A stretch of 64,000 nt of DNA from Xanthomonas sp. DAR 80977 (GTDB lineage: Bacteria > Pseudomonadota > Gammaproteobacteria > Xanthomonadales > Xanthomonadaceae), in NCBI RefSeq assembly GCF_041240605.1, contig NZ_CP162487.1:3479001-3543000 (forward strand), in the 5' to 3' direction. Every line of letters begins with the position of its first letter. Position 1 is the first letter of the stretch. This document shows, in pieces, positions 35,962 to 45,740 of the stretch. A program made the translations under genes and the position numbers. Under the pieces are notes generated by a model that did not search any database, was not told the DNA's origin, and saw only the letters and a program-made list of their open reading frames with translations.

Positions 35962-36120
35962 CGCATCCTCGCTGCAGGCCCGCGGCCGCGCCGCCCGGAC
36001 GCTCCCGGCGGCGCACCGCAGGCGACCCGCACACGGTATCGGCCGGGGCAGGCACGCGCTTGAGGCCAGCGCCCCGTCCCGGGCTTAACCGGCTTCAGCT
36101 GGCGCGGCGCGCGCTGGCGC

Positions 36121-36141
36121 GACTCCCGACTCCCGAATCCC
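36121..36141. repeat. Three-unit heptamer array after the 2OG oxygenase gene
   Basis: Units GACTCCC, GACTCCC and GAATCCC, followed by a broken fourth unit, lie directly after the stop codon of the 2OG-Fe(II) oxygenase. Same family as the arrays at 7814 and 25931. The remaining 160 nt up to the cupredoxin gene hold its promoter region and nothing else recognised. Confidence 0.85.
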
Positions 36142-36143
36142 GA

Positions 36144-37097
36144 CTACTTCAGCTTGATCTCGCGCAAGCGCTCTTCCAGATAGCCCTGCGCGGTGATCGG
36201 CTCGGGATAGCGACTGGGGTGGTCGGCGCTGACGCACGAAGGCAGCACGTCGATCAGGAAATCCGGGTTCGGGTGCAGGAAGAACGGCACCGAGTAGCGC
36301 GGCTGCCGCGCCTGCTCACCGGGCGGGTTGACCACGCGGTGGGTGGTCGAGGGATACACGTGGTTGGTCAGCCGCTGCAGCATGTCGCCGATGTTGACCA
36401 CGATGGTGTCGGCGTCGGAGGTGAACGGCACCCACTCGCCCTGCTTGGACTTCACTTCCAGGCCGGCGGCGCTGGCGCCGACCAGCAGGGTGATCAGGTT
36501 GATGTCCTCGTGCGCGCCGGCGCGCACGTTGGGGATGTCGTCGGCGGTGATCGGCGGGTAGTGGATCGGGCGCAGGATCGAATTGCCCGAATCGGTCTTG
36601 TCGGCGAAATAGTGCTCGGGCAGGCCGATGTGCAGCGCCAGCGCCGCCAGCACGCGCGCGCCGAGCTGGTCCAGCGCCTGGTACAGGCCGTAGCCGTGCT
36701 CGCGAAAGCCCGGCACTTCGCTGGGCCACAGGTTCGGCGGCATCACCTCGCGGTACTTGGAGTCGTCGGCGATCTCGCGGCCGATGTGCCAGAACTCCTT
36801 CAGGTCGAAGTGCCTGGAGTCCTTGGCGGTTTCCACGCCGAACGCGGTGTAGCCGCGCGCGCCGCCGCTGCCGGGCACGTGGTACTTGCGCTTGACCTCC
36901 TCGGGCAGCGCGAAGAACGCCTTGAACACGCCGTAGGCCGCATCGATCTGCGCCTGCGCGATGCCGTGGTTGCGGATGCCGGCGAAGCCCCATTCGCGAT
37001 AGGCCGCGCCCAGTTCGGCGACGAAGGCGTCGCGGTCGCTGGCACTGGAGGGATGGATGAAGCGGTTGATGTCCAGGGTCGGGATGCGCGCAGTCAT
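36144..37097 (-). CDS. 2-oxoglutarate/Fe(II) dioxygenase, isopenicillin N synthase-like
   Basis: Non-haem iron oxygenase of 317 aa, cytoplasmic. The DIOX_N region starts MTARIPTLDINRFI, and the double-stranded beta-helix core holds the iron triad H196-x-D198 (AHEDIN) and H253 (TTHRVVNP). R267-x-S269 (PRYSVPFF) is the 2-oxoglutarate contact. The family spans ACC oxidase, isopenicillin N synthase and many hydroxylases, so the substrate is unknown. It lies between the small membrane peptide and the cupredoxin operon on the same strand, 182 nt upstream of that operon; co-transcription is possible but not shown. Confidence 0.92.
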   Translation of the reverse strand: MTARIPTLDINRFIHPSSASDRDAFVAELGAAYREWGFAGIRNHGIAQAQIDAAYGVFKAFFALPEEVKRKYHVPGSGGARGYTAFGVETAKDSRHFDLKEFWHIGREIADDSKYREVMPPNLWPSEVPGFREHGYGLYQALDQLGARVLAALALHIGLPEHYFADKTDSGNSILRPIHYPPITADDIPNVRAGAHEDINLITLLVGASAAGLEVKSKQGEWVPFTSDADTIVVNIGDMLQRLTNHVYPSTTHRVVNPPGEQARQPRYSVPFFLHPNPDFLIDVLPSCVSADHPSRYPEPITAQGYLEERLREIKLK

Positions 37098-37135
37098 GGC
37101 GGGAACCGTAGTCGTGAAAGGGAAAGACGCCGCGA

Positions 37136-37225
37136 TCAGATCAGCAGGCGGTACAGCAGGTAGAAGGTGACCGCCTTGGCGATGACCACCACGATGCCGA
37201 TGGCGAGCGACTCACGCCGCGTCAC
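37136..37225 (-). CDS. Small single-helix membrane peptide overlapping glmM 3' end
   Basis: A 29-residue open frame too short for usual gene calling. It starts with GTG at 37225 inside the last codons of glmM and ends TGA at 37136-37138. The peptide begins [20 protein letters not shown] and ends YLLYRLLI: a basic N-terminus, then one membrane helix, then a short tail. The 14-nt overlap with glmM suggests translational coupling. It resembles the tiny membrane proteins found in many operons, but the function is unknown. The evidence is the hydrophobic pattern, the overlap and the absence of any other gene in the gap. Confidence 0.5.
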   Translation of the reverse strand: MTRRESLAIGIVVVIAKAVTFYLLYRLLI

Positions 37226-38561
37226 GGACCGCCTCGGCGAGTTTTTCCAGCGTGTCGCGCATCAGCGCGGCGTCGTCGGCCTCGACCGTGACCCGCAGCA
37301 CCGGCTCGGTGCCGGACGGGCGCAGGAACGCGCGCCCGCGGCCCTGCACCGCCGCCTGCGCCGCGGCCAGCGCGGCCTGCACGCTGGCCGCCTCGGCCGG
37401 GCGCGCGCCTTGCTGCAGGCGCACGTTGACGGTCTGCTGCGGCACCTTGCGCAGGCCCTGCAACGCCTGGCGCAGGCTTTGCCGGGAACGCTTGAGCACC
37501 TCCAGCACCTGCAGCGCGCTGACGATGGCGTCGCCGGTGGTGGCGCGGTCCAGGCACAGCATGTGCCCGGAGGTCTCGCCGCCGAGCACGCCGCCGTGCT
37601 CGACCAGCGCCTGGTGCACGTAGCGGTCGCCGACCTTGACCCGCAGGAACGGCAACTGCAGCGCGGCCAGGGCCTGTTCCAGCCCGTAGTTGGTCATCAG
37701 CGTGCCGACCACCGGCCCGCGCAGGCGCCCGCTGGCCTGCCAGCCGCGGGCCAGCACGTACAGCAGGTCGTCGCCGTCGACCGGGTTGCCCTGGTCGTCG
37801 GCCATCAGCACGCGGTCGCCGTCGCCGTCGAAGGCGATGCCCAACTGCGCGCCATGGCTGCGCACGTTGCTGGCCAGGTTGTCGATGTGCATCGAGCCGA
37901 CCCCGGCATTGATGTTGAGCCCGTCCGGCGCGGCGCCGATCGCGATCACCTCGGCGCCCAGCTCGCGGAACAGCAGCGGCGCGATGTGGTAGGTCGCGCC
38001 GTGCGCGCAGTCCAGCACCACCTTCAGCCCGCGCAGGTCGAAGCCGCGCGGCACGCTGGCCTTGCAGAACTCGATGTAGCGGCCGATCGCGTCGCGCGCG
38101 CGCATCGCCTTGCCCAGGCGCTCGGAGTCCACCGTGGCGAACGGCGCGTCGAGCGCGGCCTCGATCGCGCTTTCGGTGGCGTCGTCGAGCTTCTCGCCTT
38201 CGGCAGAGAAGAACTTGATGCCGTTGTCGTAATGCGGATTGTGCGAGGCGCTGATCACGATGCCGGCGTCGGCGCCGAGCGTGCGGGTCAGGAACGCCAC
38301 CGCCGGGGTCGGCATCGGCCCGAGCAGCTGCACGTCGACCCCGGCGGCGACCAGCCCGGCCTCCAGCGCCGATTCGAACATGTAGCCGGAGATGCGCGTG
38401 TCCTTGCCGATCACCACCGTCGGCCGCGCATTGCCGGCGGCGCCGGCACCGAGCACGCGGCCCAGCGCATTGCCCAGGCGCATCACGAAATCGGCGGAAA
38501 TGGCGCCCTGCCCGACCCGGCCGCGGATGCCGTCGGTGCCGAAGTACTTGCGCGTGCTCAT
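37212..38561 (-). CDS. glmM: Phosphoglucosamine mutase
   Basis: Converts glucosamine 6-phosphate to glucosamine 1-phosphate for peptidoglycan and LPS precursors, 449 aa. The active-site serine is in [12 protein letters not shown] (S106). The metal loop is DGDGDR, the sugar loop GETSGH and the phosphate loop [14 protein letters not shown]. The start ATG at 38561 gives [14 protein letters not shown]; upstream codons in phase are heptamer repeat. It is followed with overlap by a small membrane peptide. Confidence 0.97.
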   Translation of the reverse strand: MSTRKYFGTDGIRGRVGQGAISADFVMRLGNALGRVLGAGAAGNARPTVVIGKDTRISGYMFESALEAGLVAAGVDVQLLGPMPTPAVAFLTRTLGADAGIVISASHNPHYDNGIKFFSAEGEKLDDATESAIEAALDAPFATVDSERLGKAMRARDAIGRYIEFCKASVPRGFDLRGLKVVLDCAHGATYHIAPLLFRELGAEVIAIGAAPDGLNINAGVGSMHIDNLASNVRSHGAQLGIAFDGDGDRVLMADDQGNPVDGDDLLYVLARGWQASGRLRGPVVGTLMTNYGLEQALAALQLPFLRVKVGDRYVHQALVEHGGVLGGETSGHMLCLDRATTGDAIVSALQVLEVLKRSRQSLRQALQGLRKVPQQTVNVRLQQGARPAEAASVQAALAAAQAAVQGRGRAFLRPSGTEPVLRVTVEADDAALMRDTLEKLAEAVRDAA

Positions 38562-38567
38562 GCGGCG

Positions 38568-38698
38568 GGGAATCGGGATTCGGGAATCGGGAATCGGTCG
38601 AAGCCGGAGGCGTGCAGGGATCGCGGGATATGCGCGCTTGCCGCGCAATGCATCACGCGCGCGGGACCGCGATTCCCGAATCCCGATTCCCGACTCCC
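38568..38698. repeat. Paired heptamer arrays in inverted orientation between accD and glmM
   Basis: Four units (GGGAATC, GGGATTC, GGGAATC, GGGAATC) at 38568-38595 face four units (GATTCCC, GAATCCC, GATTCCC, GACTCCC) at 38671-38698 across 75 nt. The arms pair with few mismatches. The architecture, 4 + 4 units around a 75-85 nt core, is the same as at 25931-26071. It fills the gap between the accD stop and the glmM start on the minus strand. Confidence 0.93.
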
Positions 38699-38703
38699 GG
38701 CCT

Positions 38704-39594
<891 letters not shown>

Positions 39595-39984
39595 GCGGAA
39601 TGACGATCCAGTCGCGCGGCCCACCGGGCCGCCAAGGGGCGACAGTCTAGCGCGCCGCTAGATATCGCGCCGCAACGAGGTCATGCGGGCCGCGGCGCAC
39701 GCCCGTTGCCGCACCGCAACATCCCGGCCTGCCAGCGCGCAACCGCATCGCGCGGCAAGCGGCGCGACGCTTCCCGGCTCCGGTCGGGGCGAGAGGGTAC
39801 GCATGCCCTGAAGCCCGCACCATTGGCGCAGGTCGTGGCACGGGCCGGGGCGCGGAACCGGGGCAGCGGCCGAGGCCTCGCGGCCTGCGCGCTCGGCCCA
39901 AGAAATCCCGCAACCGAGCCCCTGCCGCAGGCGCTTGCCACCCCTGCCGCCGGATAGCGCCAAGCGCCGACGGAATACGGCCCC
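39595..39984. other. Gap between trpA and accD with no recognised gene
   Basis: GC-rich spacer of 390 nt. Short frames exist on both strands, but none shows recognisable protein character or a ribosome binding site. It probably holds the trpA 3' end and the accD promoter. No clear intrinsic terminator or heptamer array was seen. Confidence 0.5.
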
Positions 39985-40800
39985 TCAGGCCTGGTCCAGC
40001 GCCTGGCGCAGCGGCGCCAGGAAGGCCAGCGCGCGTTCGCGCACCGCCTCCAGGGTCGCCGCCTCGGCCAGCGCCGCGACCAGCGCGCTGCCGACCACCA
40101 CGCCGTCGGCGTCCACCGCCATGGCCTTGGCGCTGGCCGCGTCCTTGATCCCGAACCCGGCCACCACCGGCACCGCGCAGCGCGCGCGCAGCTGGCGCAG
40201 GCGGTCACCGGCGGCGCGGGTGTCCAGATGATCGGCGCCGGTCACGCCGGCGAAGCTGACGTAGTACAGGTAGCCGCGTGCCGCATCGCACAACAGGCCG
40301 ATGCGGGCGTCGCTGGTGGTCGGCGAGGCCAGCACGATCAGGTCCAGGCCGGCCGCGCCGAAGATCGCCAGGGTCTCGGCCGACTCTTCCGGCGGCAGGT
40401 CGACCAGCAGCACGCCGTCCACGCCGGCGGCCACCGCCTCCTCGGCGAAGCGCGCGGTGCCGTGGATCTCGACCGGGTTGAGGTAGCCCATCAGCACCAC
40501 CGGCGTGGCCGCATCGTCGCGGCGGAACGCGCTGACCGTCTCCAGCACGTAGGCCAGGCCGGCGCCGCGCGCCAGCGCGCGCTCGGAGCTGCGCTGGATG
40601 GTGGGGCCGTCGGCCATCGGGTCGGAGAACGGCACGCCGAGCTCGATCACGTCGGCGCCGGCCTCGACCAGCGCATGCATCGCCGGCACGGTGGCCTCCA
40701 GCGACGGATCGCCGGCGGTGACGAACGGGATCAGCGCCTTGCGCCCGGCCTGGCGCAGCGCGTCGAAGCGCGCGGCGATGCGGTCCGAGGCGCGGCTCAT
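39985..40800 (-). CDS. trpA: Tryptophan synthase subunit alpha
   Basis: Cleaves indole-3-glycerol phosphate to indole for TrpB, 271 aa TIM barrel. Catalytic residues E53 (DVIELGVPFSDP) and D64 (ADGPTIQ) are present, with the phosphate-binding VAGFGIKD and VVGSALV. The ATG at 40800 overlaps the preceding gene by 4 nt (ATGA). In most bacteria trpA follows trpB directly; here a small exported protein gene lies between them. Confidence 0.97.
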   Translation of the reverse strand: MSRASDRIAARFDALRQAGRKALIPFVTAGDPSLEATVPAMHALVEAGADVIELGVPFSDPMADGPTIQRSSERALARGAGLAYVLETVSAFRRDDAATPVVLMGYLNPVEIHGTARFAEEAVAAGVDGVLLVDLPPEESAETLAIFGAAGLDLIVLASPTTSDARIGLLCDAARGYLYYVSFAGVTGADHLDTRAAGDRLRQLRARCAVPVVAGFGIKDAASAKAMAVDADGVVVGSALVAALAEAATLEAVRERALAFLAPLRQALDQA

Positions 40801-41314
40801 GCGCAGCCCTCGACCAGTTGCACGGCGTCCCAGCTTCCCCAGTACATCGATGTCACGGTGCCTTCTCCGGTTTCGTAGCGAACCGCGAGCCCGCCTTGCG
40901 GGTCGCGCCAAGTCAGATAGTGGTCGTCGGGACCGCCGTAGTGGTGCGGCTCGACGCGGTAGCCGGCGGGCAGGCGCGCACGCGCGGTGGCCTCGCTGTC
41001 GCCGATGCGGATGCCGAACGGTCCGGCCGGTCCGGCGTCGGTGACGTCGAAGCGGGCGACGCGGCCGTCCAGCACCATCATCGCCACGTCCGCAGGCAGC
41101 AAGCCGGCGTGCACGTAGTCGCAGCTCTCGATCGGGCCGCCGTTGTCGCGCTGCCAGGCCGCGCGCGGCGCCAGTTCGGCGAAGCGCTGGCCGATCCGCA
41201 CCGCGCCGCTGCGATCCAGCGCCGGTGCCGGCGCCGCCGCCCCCGCCGCAGACGCCAGCGCAGACGCGCACAGCAGCGCGATGCCGCCGCCGAGCCTGCG
41301 CATGCCGCGCGCTG

Positions 41315-41318
<4 letters not shown>
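40797..41318 (-). CDS. Predicted exported protein embedded between trpB and trpA
   Basis: Unknown protein of 173 aa from GTG at 41318, or 168 aa from ATG at 41303. The GTG overlaps the trpB stop (GTGA, 41315-41318) and the stop overlaps trpA (ATGA), so the three frames are tightly coupled. Residues about 1-29 form a signal peptide ending SALASAAGA. The mature part has a segment [17 protein letters not shown], reminiscent of SmpA/OmlA-like repeat folds, a [16 protein letters not shown] strand pair, and two cysteines (ESCDYV, VEGC) that could form a disulfide. No enzyme motif was seen. A periplasmic role has no obvious link to tryptophan synthesis. Confidence 0.82.
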
Positions 41319-42532
<1,214 letters not shown>

Positions 42533-42555
42533 GGCGATCGCAGGCAGCAGGACAG

Positions 42556-42573
42556 GTGCGCACTTTAGCGCAC
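42556..42573. promoter_or_regulatory. Palindrome in the trpB-LysR divergent promoter region
   Basis: GTGCGC (42556-42561) and GCGCAC (42568-42573) flank a 6-nt A/T-rich core (acttta). The position in the 95-nt divergent gap suits an operator for the LysR protein, and a LysR-type T-N11-A box can be read there. The site could also overlap a promoter; GATAAAGT near 42593 resembles a -10 element for the + strand gene. Prediction only. Confidence 0.4.
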
Positions 42574-42627
42574 GCGTCGCCCGGCAAAAACCGATAAAGT
42601 CTGCACAGACCCGTCAGGAAATCTCAC

Positions 42628-43518
42628 ATGTCCAGCCTGCGCCGCCTGCCCTCGCTGAACGCCTTGCGCGCATTCGAGGCCGCCGCGCGGCTGCGCAGCG
42701 TCGGCCGTGCGGCGGCCGAACTGCACGTCACCCATGGCGCGGTCAGCCGCCAGATCCGGCTGCTGGAGGAGGAGCTGGGGCTGGCGCTGCTGCAGCGCGA
42801 GGGCCGCGGCATCCGCCCGACCGCGGCCGGCGAGCGGCTGCGCGAGGCGGCCGGCGGCGCCTTCGCCCAACTGCAGGACGCGGTGGCGGAGCTGCGCCGC
42901 CCGGCGCGGCCGAGCGCGCTGGTGCTGGGCTGCCCGGGCAGCATCCTGGCGCGCTGGATGATTCCGCGGCTGCAGGCGCTGCAGCGCGACCTGCCTGCGC
43001 TGACCCTGCACCTGTCCGCGCACGAAGGCGAGTTCGGCGCCGACCTGGACGGCCTGGACGCCGCGCTGCTGCTCGGCCGGGCGCCGTGGCCGGACGGCTG
43101 GCAGGTGCACGTGCTGGCGCCGGAGCGGATCGGCCCGGTGCTCAGCCCGGCCCTGCCGCAGGCGCAGGCATTGGCGGCGGGCGCGCCGTCGGCGCTGCTG
43201 CAGCAGCCCCTGCTGCATACCGCCTCGCGCCCGCAGGCATGGCCGACCTGGGCGCAGGCGCATGGCGTGGACCCGGCCGCGCTGCGCTACGGCACCGGCT
43301 TCGAACACCTGTACTACCTGCTCGAAGCCGCGCTGGCCGGCATCGGCGTGGCGATCGCGCCGCAGCCGCTGGTCGCCGACGACCTGGCCAGCGGACGCCT
43401 GCTGGCGCCGTGGGGCTTCGCCGACACCGGCGGGCAATGGGCGCTGTGCGAACCAAGCGGACGTGAGGATCCGCGCATCGTCGCGCTGGCGGCGTGGCTG
43501 CGCACGCAGTTGCGATGA
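42628..43518 (+). CDS. LysR-type transcriptional regulator, TrpI/GcvA-like
   Basis: DNA-binding regulator of 296 aa. The N-terminal winged HTH (residues about 5-64) begins LPSLNALRAFEAAARLRSVG and has AAAELHVTHGAVSRQIRLLEEELG. The remainder is the substrate-binding domain. This N-terminus is typical of the GcvA/TrpI/AmpR branch. Its divergence from trpB, with a shared 95-nt promoter region, parallels trpI-trpBA of pseudomonads, where TrpI activates trpBA when indoleglycerol phosphate accumulates; that function is inferred here. Confidence 0.88.
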   Translation: MSSLRRLPSLNALRAFEAAARLRSVGRAAAELHVTHGAVSRQIRLLEEELGLALLQREGRGIRPTAAGERLREAAGGAFAQLQDAVAELRRPARPSALVLGCPGSILARWMIPRLQALQRDLPALTLHLSAHEGEFGADLDGLDAALLLGRAPWPDGWQVHVLAPERIGPVLSPALPQAQALAAGAPSALLQQPLLHTASRPQAWPTWAQAHGVDPAALRYGTGFEHLYYLLEAALAGIGVAIAPQPLVADDLASGRLLAPWGFADTGGQWALCEPSGREDPRIVALAAWLRTQLR

Positions 43519-44023
43519 TCCGCGCACTCCTGCCTCTCCGCGCTTTACCAACGACGCGGCCCGGCGCCCTTGAACCGCTTGAACGTCGAGAACGGTGCAC
43601 GCCACGGAAAATCAAGTCAAAACCTGCGCATGTCGCCACGCCGCACCGCGCGCGCCACGCAGACAGTGCGGCTTCGCAAGGAGCCGAAGCCGCTGACGTG
43701 ACGGCACATGCCGATGCGACCGAGTCGTCGTAGTGCGGCAAGCGGCATCGAGTGATGGACTGCAGCGCTGTTGATTGACATGGCGTCGCGTGCACGAACG
43801 TGCAAACAACGGGGAAACCATTCCAACTCGCGCCGCACTTCGCAGCGCCCAAGCTCTACGCGAACAGTAGGAACAGCGTCAGCCGCCACCGGGCTGCAGC
43901 TGGCAAAGCGTCGCAGCTGGAACGGCTCCTGCAGCCTGCAAACACCCGCCGCTTGCAGGCAACCGAGAAAAAAGTTCCAGCGCCCAACGCACTTCGCTGA
44001 TCCAGGAGTCCAAGCGGCTCCGC
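43519..44023. other. Gene-poor interval between the LysR gene and trpF, with degenerate repeats
   Basis: No supportable gene in 505 nt. Two related phrases, accattccaactcgcgccgc (from 43818) followed by acttcgcagcgcccaa, and gttccagcgcccaacgcac (from 43975) followed by ttcgct, look like diverged copies of one repeat. The base composition is closer to even than in the flanking genes. The stretch may be a decayed gene or repeat cluster. Whether a terminator for the LysR gene lies here is unclear. Confidence 0.4.
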
Positions 44024-44686
44024 TCAGCAGTTGGTGTTCAGCTCGTGGCAGTCGGCGCGGCGCACTTCCTCGACGAACTTGCGCATCTTGTGCCCGTCCT
44101 TGATGCCGGGCTGGCTCTCGATGCCGCTGGACACGTCCACGCCCCACGGCAAGGTGGCGATGATCGCGTCGAACACGTTGTCGGAGGTGATGCCGCCGGC
44201 GAGCAGGAACGGCCGGTGCAGGCCGGTGGGCAGGCGCGTCCAGTCGAAGGTCTTGCCCGAGCCGCCGCTCTCGCCCGGGGCGTGGCTGTCGAACAGGAAG
44301 CCGGCCGCGTTCGGGTACTGCAGCTGCAGGGTGCGCGCGTTGACGTCGCTGCCGCCCATCGGCACCGCCTTCAGGTACGGCAGGTTGAAGCCGCGGCAGA
44401 AGCCGTCGTCCTCGTCGCCATGGAACTGCAGCAGGGTCGGCCGCACCGTGCGCAGCACTTCGCGCACCTCGTCCTTGGGGTTGTCGCGGAACAGCGCGAC
44501 CACGTCCACCATCGGCGAGGCGGCCTGGCGCATCGCGCGGGCTTCGGCCGGGGCCACCCGCCGCGGGCTGCCGTGGGCGAACACGAACCCCACCGAATCC
44601 ACCCCAAGTTCGCCCGCCAGGCGGATGTCGCCGGCGCGGGTCATGCCGCAGAACTTGATGCGGGTGCGATACAGGGTGCGATTCAT
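44024..44686 (-). CDS. trpF: Phosphoribosylanthranilate isomerase
   Basis: Third-step enzyme of tryptophan synthesis, 220 aa TIM barrel. The catalytic cysteine is C13 in [33 protein letters not shown] and [19 protein letters not shown] are diagnostic, and the general acid is in the FDSH block. The ATG at 44686 overlaps the truA stop by 4 nt, a truA-trpF coupling common in gammaproteobacteria. It is separate from trpC, unlike in E. coli. Confidence 0.97.
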   Translation of the reverse strand: MNRTLYRTRIKFCGMTRAGDIRLAGELGVDSVGFVFAHGSPRRVAPAEARAMRQAASPMVDVVALFRDNPKDEVREVLRTVRPTLLQFHGDEDDGFCRGFNLPYLKAVPMGGSDVNARTLQLQYPNAAGFLFDSHAPGESGGSGKTFDWTRLPTGLHRPFLLAGGITSDNVFDAIIATLPWGVDVSSGIESQPGIKDGHKMRKFVEEVRRADCHELNTNC

Positions 44687-45456
44687 AGGGTGACCTCGGC
44701 CGGTAGCTTCCAGATGTCGGGGTAGAGGGGACCGACGAAGACCAGTCCCTGCGGCGGCGCGGTCGGGCCTGCGACACTGCGGTCGCGCCCAGCGAGCAGT
44801 TCGCCGATCCAGGAAACCGGCTTGTCGCCTGTTCCTACCATGATTAAGGAGCCTACGATATTGCGCACCATGTGATGAAGGAATGCATTGGCCTGGACCT
44901 GGACCTCGACGACCTCGCCGATCCGGGTCACCGCGATCGACTGCAGCTCGCGCCGCGCATGCAGCGCCTGGCACTGGATGCTGCGGAACGCGCTGAAATC
45001 CTGCTCGCCCAGCAGCGCCTGCGCCGCGGCATGCATCGCCTCGGCCTGCAGCGGCCGCCGTTCCCAGCTCAGCGTCTGCCGGTACAGCGCCGGGCGCACC
45101 TGGCGGTTGAGCAGGCGGTAGCGGTAGCGCCGCGCGCGCGCGGAGAAGCGCGCATGGAAATCGTCCGCGGCCGGCACGCACCAGCGCACGCACACCGAGG
45201 CCGGCAGCCGTGCGGTGGCGCCGAGCATCCAGCCGCGCGGCGCGCGCGGGGCGTCGCAATCGAAATGCACCACCTGGCACTCGCCGTGCACGCCGGCGTC
45301 GGTGCGGCCGGCGCAGACCACGCTCACCGGCGTATCGGCCACCGACGACAGCGCCGCCTGCAGCGTGGCCTGCACGCTCGGCCCGCCGGATTCGCCGAGC
45401 TGCTGCCAGCCCTGGAATTCGCTGCCGTCGTATTCCACCCCCAACGCGTAACGCAT
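44683..45456 (-). CDS. truA: tRNA pseudouridine(38-40) synthase
   Basis: Modifies uridines 38-40 in the anticodon stem, 257 aa. The N-terminus [18 protein letters not shown] and the catalytic D53 in [18 protein letters not shown] are clear. The fold continues through [19 protein letters not shown]. It overlaps trpF by 4 nt and follows a weak small frame at 45463-45678. Confidence 0.97.
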   Translation of the reverse strand: MRYALGVEYDGSEFQGWQQLGESGGPSVQATLQAALSSVADTPVSVVCAGRTDAGVHGECQVVHFDCDAPRAPRGWMLGATARLPASVCVRWCVPAADDFHARFSARARRYRYRLLNRQVRPALYRQTLSWERRPLQAEAMHAAAQALLGEQDFSAFRSIQCQALHARRELQSIAVTRIGEVVEVQVQANAFLHHMVRNIVGSLIMVGTGDKPVSWIGELLAGRDRSVAGPTAPPQGLVFVGPLYPDIWKLPAEVTL

Positions 45457-45462
45457 CGCGCC

Positions 45463-45678
45463 CTACTCCGACACGACGCGCAACGCGGGCGCGAGCGGCC
45501 AGCGCCGTGCGCGACGGCTTGCGCGGACCCGCCGCGCCGCGCGACGGCCGGCGGCCGCGGGCGGCCGCGGCAACGCCAAGCAGGCCTGGCGGCCGGCAAC
45601 CCCGGCGGCACGCATCAGGCCAGCCGCGGCCTGGCGGCGCATCGGCGCGGCGGCAGGGTCGAAGGTGTGTTCGCGCAT
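45463..45678 (-). CDS. Doubtful small Arg/Ala-rich frame between fimV and truA
   Basis: A 71-codon frame ([20 protein letters not shown]) ends 6 nt before truA starts. The sequence is rich in Arg and Ala ([16 protein letters not shown]), which can arise from high-GC DNA with no coding role. No strong ribosome binding site or known family was seen. Included only because it fills the fimV-truA gap on the same strand. Confidence 0.2.
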   Translation of the reverse strand: MREHTFDPAAAPMRRQAAAGLMRAAGVAGRQACLALPRPPAAAGRRAARRVRASRRARRWPLAPALRVVSE

Positions 45679-45740
45679 CGTCGCATTCCCTGTCGAGGCA
45701 GGGCGGCGACAGCGAAGCCGCCGCACGCCGCCCGCGCGTC

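Noticed and set aside
43617..44777. 386-codon minus frame covering the interval before trpF
   Set aside because: Overlaps trpF out of phase; the interval part is Cys/Arg-rich without a domain.
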